6,011 bases of DNA. Origin: an uncultured Bordetella sp. GTDB taxonomy: Bacteria; Pseudomonadota; Gammaproteobacteria; Burkholderiales; Burkholderiaceae_B. The stretch spans positions 1 to 6,011 of the forward strand of contig CALGFL010000485.1 in the NCBI GenBank assembly GCA_937881145.1, read 5' to 3'. Positions 1 through 4,964 of this stretch are shown here, piece by piece. Each line of letters opens with the position of its first letter. Position 1 is the stretch's first letter. Below the pieces are notes generated by a model that was not told the origin of the DNA, ran no database searches, and saw only the letters and a program-made list of their open reading frames with translations. The translations under genes and the position numbers were made by a program.

Positions 1-251
1 CTGGCCAGCCTCGCCAACACGGCGCCCCAGAATCCGGCGAACTGCCAGACGATCAGCGTCACCAGCAGCGAACCCGGCCCGGGCCCCATGCGGGTGATGG
101 CGAAGGCGTTGAGAAACTGCGCCTGGGTCATCCAGTGATGCAGGTCGACCACCTGGCGCTGGATCTCGGCCAGCGTGGTCTGGCCGCCGCCCACGGTCAC
201 CAGCGAGATGGGCACGAAAGTGGTGAACAGTTCCCACAGGAGCGCGCTCAT
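1..251 (-). CDS. CHR-family chromate transporter, second short-chain subunit (partial)
   Basis: This is the N-terminal 83 residues of a gene that runs off the left edge, read from ATG at 251. It begins MSALLWELFTTFVPISLVTV and carries VGGGQTTLAEIQ at about residues 20-31 and FAITRMGPGPG at about 50-60. These match the glycine-rich start and the PGP loop of the chromate ion transporter (CHR) family. Short-chain CHR proteins come as gene pairs, each encoding one half of the transporter; this one is the partner of the 184-residue gene upstream. The family exports chromate from the cytoplasm, but many members have untested substrates. The start is set by the TGATG junction left after a repeat element separated it from the upstream gene. 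The AGGGGG at the end of that repeat can serve as its ribosome binding site. Confidence 0.85.
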   Translation of the reverse strand, partial: MSALLWELFTTFVPISLVTVGGGQTTLAEIQRQVVDLHHWMTQAQFLNAFAITRMGPGPGSLLVTLIVWQFAGFWGAVLARLA

Positions 252-335
252 CAACGTGCCCCCTTGGCGCTGCGCGCCATCCCCCCGAGGGGGATTTCGC
301 GCTTGAGGCGGTTCGGCGCGCTCATCAACGTGCCC
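242..335. repeat. 20-bp direct repeat flanking repeat copy A
   Basis: The sequence gcgcgctcatcaacgtgccc occurs exactly at 242-261 and again at 316-335, 74 bp apart, on either side of the hairpin repeat. Each copy contains the TGATG stop/start junction. The simplest reading is an ancestral overlap of the two CHR genes that was duplicated when the element arrived, so the upstream gene kept its stop and the downstream gene kept its start. Confidence 0.85.
251..325 (-). repeat. Intercistronic hairpin repeat, copy A, with a 24-codon mini-ORF
   Basis: The element lies between the two CHR genes. Its conserved core (257-317) aligns without gaps to 2026-2086 near the ABC genes. Read on the minus strand, an ATG at 325 overlaps the TGA of the upstream gene (TGATG) and opens 24 codons (MSAPNRLK, then IPLGGMARSAKGAR). 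These end in a TGA at 253-251 that overlaps the ATG of the downstream gene. Two hairpins abut: a 5-bp stem (266-278) and a perfect 7-bp stem with a 3-nt loop (279-295). The conserved AAGGGGG ends about eight bases before the downstream ATG. Whether the peptide is made is unknown; the repeat itself is clear. Confidence 0.85.
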
Positions 336-879
336 TTGCCTCGCGCCGCAGCCGCGCATATTCCAGCGCGACGCTGATCGGCGCCACGATCGCCACCACC
401 CAGACCAGGGACAGGCGCAGGACGGCCACCATCACGAACACCAGCACCATCAGCGCCCAGGGCAGGATGCGCCGGCGCACGCGCCGCACGGCCGTGATCG
501 TCATGGACAGCGACAGGCCGATCGCCGCCGCCGCCGCGCCCGCCAGCCAGACATGCACCAGGGGATAGCCCGACAGCAGCGCGAACGCCACGCTGATCAG
601 CACCACCAGCACGGCCGGGGGCAGGAGGATGCCCGCCAGCCCGGCCATGGCGCCGCGTGGACCGACCAGATGAAAGCCGATCCAGATCGACATGTTCGTG
701 ACGTTGACCCCGGGCAGCGCTTGCGAGATGGCCAGGCCGTTGAGGAACTCCTCTTCGGTCATCCAGCGGCGGTCCTGTACGAATTCGCGCATGAGCCAGC
801 CGCTCAGCCCGCCGCCGAAGCTGGTCAGGCCGATGCGCGAGAAGATGCGGAAAAGATCCCGGGCGGTAGGTTGTTGCAT
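325..879 (-). CDS. CHR-family chromate transporter, first short-chain subunit
   Basis: This 184-residue membrane protein is the usual size for one half of a paired short-chain CHR transporter. FGGGLSGWLM at residues 21-30 and RRWMTEEEFLNGLAISQALPG at about 37-57 match the family's N-terminal FGG and WxxEEEFxxxxAxxQxxPG signatures. Hydrophobic segments lie at about 77-105, 109-130 and 140-172. The C-terminus is basic (YARLRREARAR). The family exports chromate, probably driven by proton motive force, and acts in the inner membrane with its partner subunit. The PGP loop reads PGV here. The gene starts 10 nt after slyX without a clear ribosome binding site, suggesting translational coupling. It is separated from the second subunit by the repeat element. 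The actual substrate is not shown by sequence. Confidence 0.88.
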   Translation of the reverse strand: MQQPTARDLFRIFSRIGLTSFGGGLSGWLMREFVQDRRWMTEEEFLNGLAISQALPGVNVTNMSIWIGFHLVGPRGAMAGLAGILLPPAVLVVLISVAFALLSGYPLVHVWLAGAAAAAIGLSLSMTITAVRRVRRRILPWALMVLVFVMVAVLRLSLVWVVAIVAPISVALEYARLRREARAR

Positions 880-889
880 GGGAGCCGGG

Positions 890-1105
890 TCAATAGTGCG
901 GCGGCAGTTCGTCGCGCGGGTTGCCGCCCCGGCCCGAATCGACCGGCATCTGGCGGCGCAGTTCGGCCAGTTCGCGCAGCAGCAGGTCTATCTGCTGCTG
1001 CTGGCGAAAGATCGTGTGATTGAGCTGGTCGAGCGTGTCCTCGGCAAAGCCCAGCTTGACTTCGAGCTCGGTCAGGCGGCGTTCGGTCTCGTTCGGTTCG
1101 GTCAT
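890..1105 (-). CDS. slyX: SlyX family protein
   Basis: This 71-residue protein is predicted to be a short coiled coil followed by a flexible tail. Residues 6-52 form heptad-like repeats (TELEVKLGFAEDTLDQLN, then IFRQQQQIDLLLRELAEL). The protein ends in PPHY, the typical SlyX C-terminus. Length and pattern match the SlyX family (about 70-75 residues). The molecular role of SlyX is unsettled; the name comes from its position near slyD in Escherichia coli, and no slyD is visible here. The ATG at 1105 fits the conserved N-terminus, although the sequence just upstream is GC-rich with no strong ribosome binding site. It is probably the first gene of a transcript that continues into the CHR pair, with only 10 nt between slyX and the next start. 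No functional link to chromate is implied. Confidence 0.9.
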   Translation of the reverse strand: MTEPNETERRLTELEVKLGFAEDTLDQLNHTIFRQQQQIDLLLRELAELRRQMPVDSGRGGNPRDELPPHY

Positions 1106-1188
1106 GGCTGCACGTCGGCGCCCGGGCAGGCGCTTGCAAAGCTGCCAGCATAACCCGCTGACACGGGCTCCACCGCGCCCGGCGCCCC

Positions 1189-1236
1189 GCGCCCGGCGCC
1201 CGGCGCCCGGTGCCCGCGCCCGGTGCCCGCGCCCGG
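1189..1236. repeat. GC-rich short tandem repeats
   Basis: Three tandem copies of the 7-mer gcgcccg (1189-1209) run directly into two tandem copies of a 13-mer, cccggtgcccgcg (1206-1218 and 1219-1231), plus a partial third. The tract sits in the 156-bp gap between the ABC permease stop and the slyX start and is almost pure G+C. The rest of the gap holds no gene I can support. A possible -10-like TATGCT lies at 1147-1152 on the minus strand, without a matching -35. Confidence 0.8.
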
Positions 1237-1261
1237 AAACACCGTGAAACCCGTGCGCGGC

Positions 1262-2023
1262 TTACTGCTTCATGCGATAGCCGGTATGGAATATCCAGCG
1301 GATGATGCCCAGGCAGACCACCAGGAACAGCACCGTCATGCCCAGGCTCACGCCCACCGCCACATCGGCCACGCCGTAGAAGCTCCAGCGAAAGCCATTG
1401 ATCAGGTACACCACCGGATTGAAGAGCGTGACCTCTTGCCAGAACGGCGGCAGCATCTTGATCGAATAGAAAGTCCCGCCCAGGAAGGTCAGCGGCGTGA
1501 GGATCATGAGCGGAATCACCTGCAGCTTCTCGAAGCCGTCGGCCCAGACGCCGATGATGAAGCCGAACAGGCTGAAGGACAGCGACGTGAGCACCAGGAA
1601 ACCCAGCATCAGCACCGGATGCTCGATGTGGAAAGGCACGAAAACCCGTGCCGTGATCATGATGATGAGCCCAAGAAGAATGGACTTGCTGGCCGCGGCC
1701 CCCACATAACCCATGACGATCTCGACGTAGGACACCGGCGCCGAGAGGATTTCGTAGATGGTGCCCGAGAAGCGCGGCATATAGATGCCGAACGACGCAT
1801 TGGACGTGCTCTGCGTCAGCAGGGACAGCATCACCATGCCCGGCACGATGAAGGCCCCGTAGCTCACACCGTCGATCTGCCCCATGTGCCCGCCGATGGC
1901 CGAACCGAAGACCACGAAATACAGGGCAGTGGAGATCACCGGCGAAGCCACGCTCTGCATCAGCGTGCGCCAGGCGCGGGCCATTTCGAAACGATAGATC
2001 GCGCGTACGCCGTGCCAGTTCAT
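1262..2023 (-). CDS. yadH: ABC-2 type transporter permease, YadH-like
   Basis: This 253-residue inner-membrane protein has about six hydrophobic segments (near residues 25-43, 56-72, 103-127, 137-158, 168-186 and 222-244). The ABC-2 family signature occupies about 178-213 ([16 protein letters not shown], then [14 protein letters not shown]). Length and motifs match E. coli YadH and related permeases; NodJ-type lipooligosaccharide exporters are more distant relatives. It forms the membrane channel for the ATPase encoded just upstream. The substrate cannot be read from sequence; drugs or lipid-linked glycans are family possibilities. The ATG at 2023 overlaps the mini-ORF stop (ATGA) of repeat copy B, and the AGGGGG 4-5 nt before it is a good ribosome binding site. 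The gene ends with TAA at 1262. Confidence 0.92.
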   Translation of the reverse strand: MNWHGVRAIYRFEMARAWRTLMQSVASPVISTALYFVVFGSAIGGHMGQIDGVSYGAFIVPGMVMLSLLTQSTSNASFGIYMPRFSGTIYEILSAPVSYVEIVMGYVGAAASKSILLGLIIMITARVFVPFHIEHPVLMLGFLVLTSLSFSLFGFIIGVWADGFEKLQVIPLMILTPLTFLGGTFYSIKMLPPFWQEVTLFNPVVYLINGFRWSFYGVADVAVGVSLGMTVLFLVVCLGIIRWIFHTGYRMKQ

Positions 2024-2094
2024 ATTGCCCCCTTGGCGCTACGCGCCTTCCCCCCGCGGGGGAATGCCTGCTTGAAGCGGCTCGGCACAGTCAT
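2020..2094 (-). repeat. Intercistronic hairpin repeat, copy B, with a 24-codon mini-ORF
   Basis: This is the second copy, between the ABC ATPase and permease genes and in the same orientation as copy A. The 75-nt mini-ORF units match at 60 of 75 positions by hand count, without gaps. An ATG at 2094 overlaps the ATPase TGA (TGATG) and opens 24 codons ([12 protein letters not shown], then [11 protein letters not shown]). They close with a TGA overlapping the permease ATG (ATGA). The hairpins are at 2035-2047 (5-bp stem) and 2048-2064 (7-bp stem TTCCCCC/GGGGGAA). The flanks tcatattgc (2020-2028) and tcatcattgc (2091-2100) look like a decayed junction duplication. Confidence 0.85.
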
Positions 2095-3038
2095 CATTGC
2101 ACGCTCCCATGCTGTTGTTCGCTCACCAGGCTGACAAAGATCTCCTCCAGCGAGCTTTCCGACGACTGCAGGTCGTTGAAGGCGATGCCCGCCTCGCCCA
2201 CCCGCGCCAGCAGACCGGCGATGCTGCCGCTACCCTCCAGATGCTGGTCGTAGGTGTAGGTAAGCTTCAAGCCATCGGCCGACAGCTCGAGCGGCTCGCC
2301 GCGCAGGGCCTCGGGCATCGCCGCGAGCGGCGCGGCCAGACTCAGGGCGAGCTGCTTGCGGCCCAGCTTGCGCATCAGCGCGGCCGTTTCCTCGACCAGG
2401 ATGATCTCGCCCTTGCGGATCACGCCGACGCGGTCGGCCATCTCCTGGGCTTCTTCGATGTAGTGCGTGGTCAGGATGATGGTCACGCCGTTTTCGCGCA
2501 GGTGCCGCACCATCTCCCACATGCCGCGGCGCAGCTCCACGTCGACCCCGGCAGTGGGCTCGTCCAGGAACAGGATGCGCGGCTCGTGCGACAGCGCCTT
2601 GGCGATCATCACGCGGCGCTTCATGCCGCCGGACAGGGCGCGGATGCGCTCGTCCTTCTTGTCCCACAGGGAAAGATCGCGCAGCACCTTCTCGATGTGC
2701 GCCGGATTGGCCGCCATGCCGAATAGGCCGCGCGAGAACGAGACCGTGTTCCACACGGTCTCGAACGCGTCGGTGGTGAGTTCCTGCGGGACCAGGCCGA
2801 TCGTGGCCCGCGCGGCGCGGTAGTCGCGCACGATGTCGTGTCCATCGGCCAGCACCCGACCGGTGCTGGCGTTGACGATGCCGCAAATGATGCTGATCAG
2901 CGTGGTCTTGCCCGCCCCATTGGGACCCAGCAGGCCGAAGATTTCACCCGGTCGGATATCGAGATTGACGTTCTTGAGGGCCTGGTGTCCCGACGCATAG
3001 GTCTTGGACACGCCCTTTACGGAAATGACGGGCTGCAC
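2094..3038 (-). CDS. yadG: ABC transporter ATP-binding protein, YadG-like
   Basis: This 314-residue cytoplasmic ATPase powers the YadH-type permease. All nucleotide-binding motifs are intact: Walker [10 protein letters not shown] at 38-46, Q-loop VPQE at 83-86, signature LSGGM at 135-139, Walker B ILFLDEP at 155-161 and H-loop histidine 192 in [11 protein letters not shown]-terminal extension of about 90 residues ends [13 protein letters not shown], as is usual for ABC-2 exporters. I chose GTG at 3038, giving [14 protein letters not shown]. It aligns with the family N-terminus, lies 4-5 nt after an AGGGGG ribosome binding site, and gives a length close to E. coli YadG (308). An in-frame ATG at 3140 would add 34 residues of non-family sequence translated through an inverted repeat. 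The stop overlaps the ATG of the mini-ORF in repeat copy B. Confidence 0.93.
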   Translation of the reverse strand: MQPVISVKGVSKTYASGHQALKNVNLDIRPGEIFGLLGPNGAGKTTLISIICGIVNASTGRVLADGHDIVRDYRAARATIGLVPQELTTDAFETVWNTVSFSRGLFGMAANPAHIEKVLRDLSLWDKKDERIRALSGGMKRRVMIAKALSHEPRILFLDEPTAGVDVELRRGMWEMVRHLRENGVTIILTTHYIEEAQEMADRVGVIRKGEIILVEETAALMRKLGRKQLALSLAAPLAAMPEALRGEPLELSADGLKLTYTYDQHLEGSGSIAGLLARVGEAGIAFNDLQSSESSLEEIFVSLVSEQQHGSVQ

Positions 3039-3090
3039 GCGGCCCCCCTGAAATAAGAAGTGATGCCGCGATTCTACTTGGACAGGCAGC

Positions 3091-3145
3091 CCCGATTGAT
3101 CGCGTGGCTGGACAGCAGTGTTCCAGCCACACACATTCAATCGGG
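3091..3145. repeat. Nested inverted repeat between ohr and the ABC operon
   Basis: Two perfect 9-bp inverted repeats are nested. The outer arms are cccgattga (3091-3099) and tcaatcggg (3137-3145); the inner arms are gtggctgga (3104-3112) and tccagccac (3122-3130). The apical loop is 9 nt and the internal loop is unequal (4 and 6 nt). It begins 11 nt past the ohr stop. It could end the ohr transcript, but no T-run follows on either strand, so a typical intrinsic terminator is not supported. It could also be a binding site or an mRNA-stabilising structure. Confidence 0.75.
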
Positions 3146-3156
3146 CCCGGCGGCGC

Positions 3157-3582
3157 CTACAGCAGCGTCAGCTTGACGTCGATATTGCCACGCGTGGCGT
3201 TCGAATACGGGCAGACGATGTGCGCGCGGTCGATCAGCTCCCGCGCCTTTACGGGGTCCATGCCGGGCAGGGATATCTTCAGTTCCACCTCGATGCCGAA
3301 ACCGGTGGGAATGGGGCCGATGCCCACATTGCCCTGTATCGTCACGTCCGCCGGGATGGCGAACTTGTCGCGGCCGGCGACGAACTTCATGGCACCCAGG
3401 AAGCAGGCCGAATAGCCCGCGGCGAAGAGCTGCTCGGGGTTGGTGCCGACTTCGCCGGCGCCACCCATCTCGCGCGGGACGGTCAGTTTGACGTCCAGGA
3501 CCTTGTCGGACGACACGGCGCGGCCGTCGCGGCCACCGGTGGCTTGGGCTTGGGCACGATAGAGGACTTTTTCGAGAGACAT
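3157..3582 (-). CDS. ohr: Organic hydroperoxide resistance protein Ohr
   Basis: This 141-residue thiol peroxidase of the Ohr/OsmC family reduces organic and lipid hydroperoxides in the cytoplasm, in known members using lipoylated protein as reductant. It has both catalytic cysteines: Cys60 in [10 protein letters not shown] and Cys124 in [11 protein letters not shown]. The conserved Arg18 (GGRDG) and Glu50 ([10 protein letters not shown]) that position the active site are also present. The start [12 protein letters not shown] is the typical Ohr N-terminus. The ATG at 3582 follows AAGGAG by 8 nt, so the open frame further upstream to 3744 is not part of the protein. The upstream palindrome at 3704-3723 matches the one before ohrR, which implies repression by OhrR and induction by organic peroxide. 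The leader from the operator to the ATG is about 100-120 nt. Confidence 0.97.
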   Translation of the reverse strand: MSLEKVLYRAQAQATGGRDGRAVSSDKVLDVKLTVPREMGGAGEVGTNPEQLFAAGYSACFLGAMKFVAGRDKFAIPADVTIQGNVGIGPIPTGFGIEVELKISLPGMDPVKARELIDRAHIVCPYSNATRGNIDVKLTLL

Positions 3583-3590
3583 GGCAAAAC

Positions 3591-3596
3591 TCCTTG
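3591..3596 (-). promoter_or_regulatory. ohr ribosome binding site (AAGGAG)
   Basis: The minus-strand AAGGAG is 8 nt upstream of the ATG at 3582. It decides between this start and the longer in-frame ATG at 3744, which would lie upstream of the operator and promoter region. Confidence 0.85.
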
Positions 3597-3703
3597 AAGA
3601 CGAAGGTGCTGGGCACCGGTTGGGTACTACCGGGATCAAACTATGCCGCCAGGATGGCAGCGTCATGAAATTGCGATGCGTCAAATATATATATATTGAA
3701 CTA

Positions 3704-3723
3704 TTAAATAGTACACTATTTAA
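3704..3723 (-). promoter_or_regulatory. Putative OhrR operator upstream of ohr
   Basis: A perfect inverted repeat of 9-bp arms, TTAAATAGT-AC-ACTATTTAA, lies in an AT-rich island inside an otherwise GC-rich region. It has the same 9-2-9 layout as the palindrome upstream of ohrR, and the two differ only at the four central positions plus the outer flanks. An additional half-site (actat, 3700-3704) gives an overlapping ACTAT-TAA-ATAGT palindrome. The ohr promoter is probably within 3683-3727, where several TATA-like hexamers in the (AT) run at 3685-3696 could act as a -10. The exact hexamers cannot be chosen. Confidence 0.7.
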
Positions 3724-3770
3724 AAATTCTCCAAATCCGGGCAAAAACGAAATCCGCCCTGCCGTTCACT

Positions 3771-4244
3771 CTACTCGTATTCGGCCAGATGCCCGCGCAA
3801 ACGCTCCAGTTCGCGCTTGAGCTGCAGCAGCGTTTCGGGCGTGCACGCGGTGGCGCACAGAAGCTGGGCCGGCACCTCGGCCGCCCGGCGCTTGAGCGCC
3901 CTGCCCTCGGCCGTCAGGTCGATGACGACCTGACGTTCGTCGCGCTCGTCGCGGGTGCGGCGGATGAGACCGGCGGCCTGCAGCCGCTTGAGCAGCGGCG
4001 TGAGCGTGGCCGAATCCAGGAACAGGCGCTTGCCGATCTCGGACAGGATGAGACCGTCGCGCTCCCACAGCACCAGCATCACCAGGTACTGCGGATAGGT
4101 CAGCCCCAGGCCGCCCAGCAGCTTGCGGTAGACCTTCTGCATGGCCAGCGACGTGGAATGCAGGGCGAAGCAAAGCTGGTTGTCCAGCAGCAGTTGCGCC
4201 TGTTTGTCCGGCTGGCGGGATGAAGTGCGGGGGCGTTCGTCCAT
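3771..4244 (-). CDS. ohrR: OhrR, MarR-family organic-peroxide-sensing repressor (2-Cys type)
   Basis: This 157-residue winged-helix repressor represses ohr and itself until a cysteine is oxidised by organic hydroperoxide. [15 protein letters not shown] near the N-terminus holds the peroxidatic Cys25, as in LENQLCF of other OhrR proteins. The winged helix spans about 45-115 ([36 protein letters not shown], wing [17 protein letters not shown]). A second cysteine, Cys130 in QLLCATAC, is exactly 105 residues later, the spacing of Cys22 and Cys127 in Xanthomonas OhrR, which marks the 2-Cys subclass with intersubunit disulfide formation. Cys134 is a further candidate. I chose ATG 4244; an in-frame GTG at 4253 would lie upstream of the predicted transcription start. 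It lies upstream of ohr on the same strand, and each gene has its own palindrome. Confidence 0.95.
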   Translation of the reverse strand: MDERPRTSSRQPDKQAQLLLDNQLCFALHSTSLAMQKVYRKLLGGLGLTYPQYLVMLVLWERDGLILSEIGKRLFLDSATLTPLLKRLQAAGLIRRTRDERDERQVVIDLTAEGRALKRRAAEVPAQLLCATACTPETLLQLKRELERLRGHLAEYE

Positions 4245-4253
4245 GATGAACAC

Positions 4254-4282
4254 ATTATAGATCGCTCAAAATTAAATAGCAA
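4254..4282 (-). promoter_or_regulatory. Predicted sigma70 promoter of ohrR
   Basis: On the minus strand, TTGCTA (4282-4277) and a perfect TATAAT (4259-4254) are separated by 17 bp. The predicted transcription start is near A4247, three nucleotides before the ATG at 4244. This implies a leaderless or nearly leaderless mRNA, consistent with the absence of any Shine-Dalgarno sequence. The -35 lies inside the operator palindrome. Confidence 0.7.
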
Positions 4283-4293
4283 GCTATTTAATT
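4270..4293 (-). promoter_or_regulatory. Putative OhrR operator upstream of ohrR
   Basis: This is a perfect 24-bp palindrome: 11-bp arms (AATTAAATAGC and GCTATTTAATT) around a central AA. It covers the -35 of the predicted ohrR promoter, so a bound repressor would block RNA polymerase and give autoregulation. It shares the core TTAAATAGYNNRCTATTTAA with the site upstream of ohr. A second small palindrome, ATTTAATTAAAT (4286-4297), overlaps its outer edge. Confidence 0.75.
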
Positions 4294-4346
4294 AAATGAC
4301 TTGCCGGACCACCATTGAACCGCCGGATTGGCATGCGCGGCGAGAA

Positions 4347-4793
4347 TCAAGCTGCCGCCTCGGCGGCCCGCTCGTATTCGATGTCCCACTCCGATTCGCC
4401 GGTCTGCACAAAACCGTATCGGCGATAAAACCCGTTCGACTCGCTGCCCCGCAAGGCCGTGACCCGCATGGCCGAGCCTTGCGTCTGCGCGATCAGGCGC
4501 CGCATCACCGCGCCGCCCACGCCGCGGCCCTGCATGACGGGACGGACATAGAGGTGGTCCAGGCGCCAGGCGGCCTCTTGCGGAAATAGCGAATAAAAGC
4601 CGATGCGCTCGCCGTCCAGGCAGATCCAGCGCATAGGCTCCGGCGCGAAGCCGGCCTGCAGGCGTCGCCGCGAACGCTGCGGGTCGTAGCGGCCCAGCCG
4701 CTCCAGGCTGGGCCGCATGGTCAGCGCGCGCAACTCGGCCAGGGCATCGAAGTCATCGGCTTGAACGGGGTCGAATGAAAGCGCTATATCCAT
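4347..4793 (-). CDS. GNAT family N-acetyltransferase
   Basis: This 148-residue cytoplasmic acyltransferase is predicted to transfer an acetyl group from acetyl-CoA to an unknown amine. The acetyl-CoA pyrophosphate loop is QGRGVGG at residues 88-94, directly after the beta-strand LDHLYVRP (78-85), as in GNAT motif A. The C-terminal GFYRRYGFVQTGE (121-133) is the usual motif B. The N-terminal part (QADDFDALAELRALTMRPSLERLGRYDP) is of a type common in uncharacterised GNATs. The start ATG at 4793 is preceded by GGGAG at a 6-nt gap. The frame remains open far upstream, but that extension is antisense to the methyltransferase gene and is not protein. It ends 93 nt before the ohrR operator region and has the same orientation as ohrR; it could be expressed separately. 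Confidence 0.9.
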   Translation of the reverse strand: MDIALSFDPVQADDFDALAELRALTMRPSLERLGRYDPQRSRRRLQAGFAPEPMRWICLDGERIGFYSLFPQEAAWRLDHLYVRPVMQGRGVGGAVMRRLIAQTQGSAMRVTALRGSESNGFYRRYGFVQTGESEWDIEYERAAEAAA

Positions 4794-4852
4794 TGCCGTC
4801 TCCCGGCCGGCGCGTCGGCGGCCAAGTCCAGAGCATAGCCCGCCCTGCTCGC

Positions 4853-4867
4853 TTAAGAATTCCTTAA
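4853..4867. promoter_or_regulatory. Inverted repeat in the divergent GNAT/methyltransferase promoter region
   Basis: TTAAG-AATTC-CTTAA is an imperfectly spaced palindrome about 60 bp upstream of the GNAT start. A weak minus-strand promoter candidate is nearby (TTCTTA at 4859-4854 and TATGCT at 4837-4832, 16-bp gap), which would put part of the palindrome over the -35. No cognate regulator is evident; this is a weak call. Confidence 0.3.
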
Positions 4868-4930
4868 TCCTGGTCAAGGACAATGCCGCCGGGCTGCCAC
4901 GCGTTGCCGATGAACACTTGCGCATCGCGC

Positions 4931-4958
4931 TTGCGGCGAGGTGCCTACCATTTATAAA
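4931..4958 (+). promoter_or_regulatory. Predicted promoter of the methyltransferase gene
   Basis: TTGCGG (4931-4936) and TATAAA (4953-4958) are separated by 16 bp. The predicted transcription start falls at or within a base or two of A4965, the first base of the ATG. No Shine-Dalgarno sequence precedes the ATG, so the mRNA may be leaderless. Confidence 0.5.
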
Positions 4959-4964
4959 TAAATC

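Noticed and set aside
135..377. Plus-strand 80-codon frame in the CHR region
   Set aside because: It is antisense to the second CHR gene and reads through repeat copy A; it has no family resemblance.
1175..1236. CRISPR-like array
   Set aside because: The repeats are 7 and 13 bp, contiguous, with no spacers.
1223..2134. Plus-strand open frame of 303 codons
   Set aside because: It is antisense to the permease gene, rich in His, Gln, Asp and Arg as expected of a GC-rich shadow frame, and matches no family I recognise. Its end ([18 protein letters not shown]) is just the antisense translation of repeat copy B.
2230..2886. Minus-strand 218-codon frame inside the ATPase gene
   Set aside because: It is Arg/Ala/Gly-rich shadow sequence in another frame of an intact ABC ATPase.
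3039..3140. Upstream ATG start for the ATPase gene
   Set aside because: The extra 34 residues do not look like the family N-terminus and are read through the nested inverted repeat. GTG 3038 has a good ribosome binding site.
3696..3724. Plus-strand promoter TTGAAC with TTTAAA
   Set aside because: The hexamers arise from the AT-rich operator palindrome, and there is no plus-strand gene downstream for it to drive.
3583..3744. N-terminal extension of Ohr from an ATG at 3744
   Set aside because: It would place the start upstream of the operator and promoter and adds sequence unlike any Ohr. The ATG at 3582 has AAGGAG and the canonical MSLEKVLY start.
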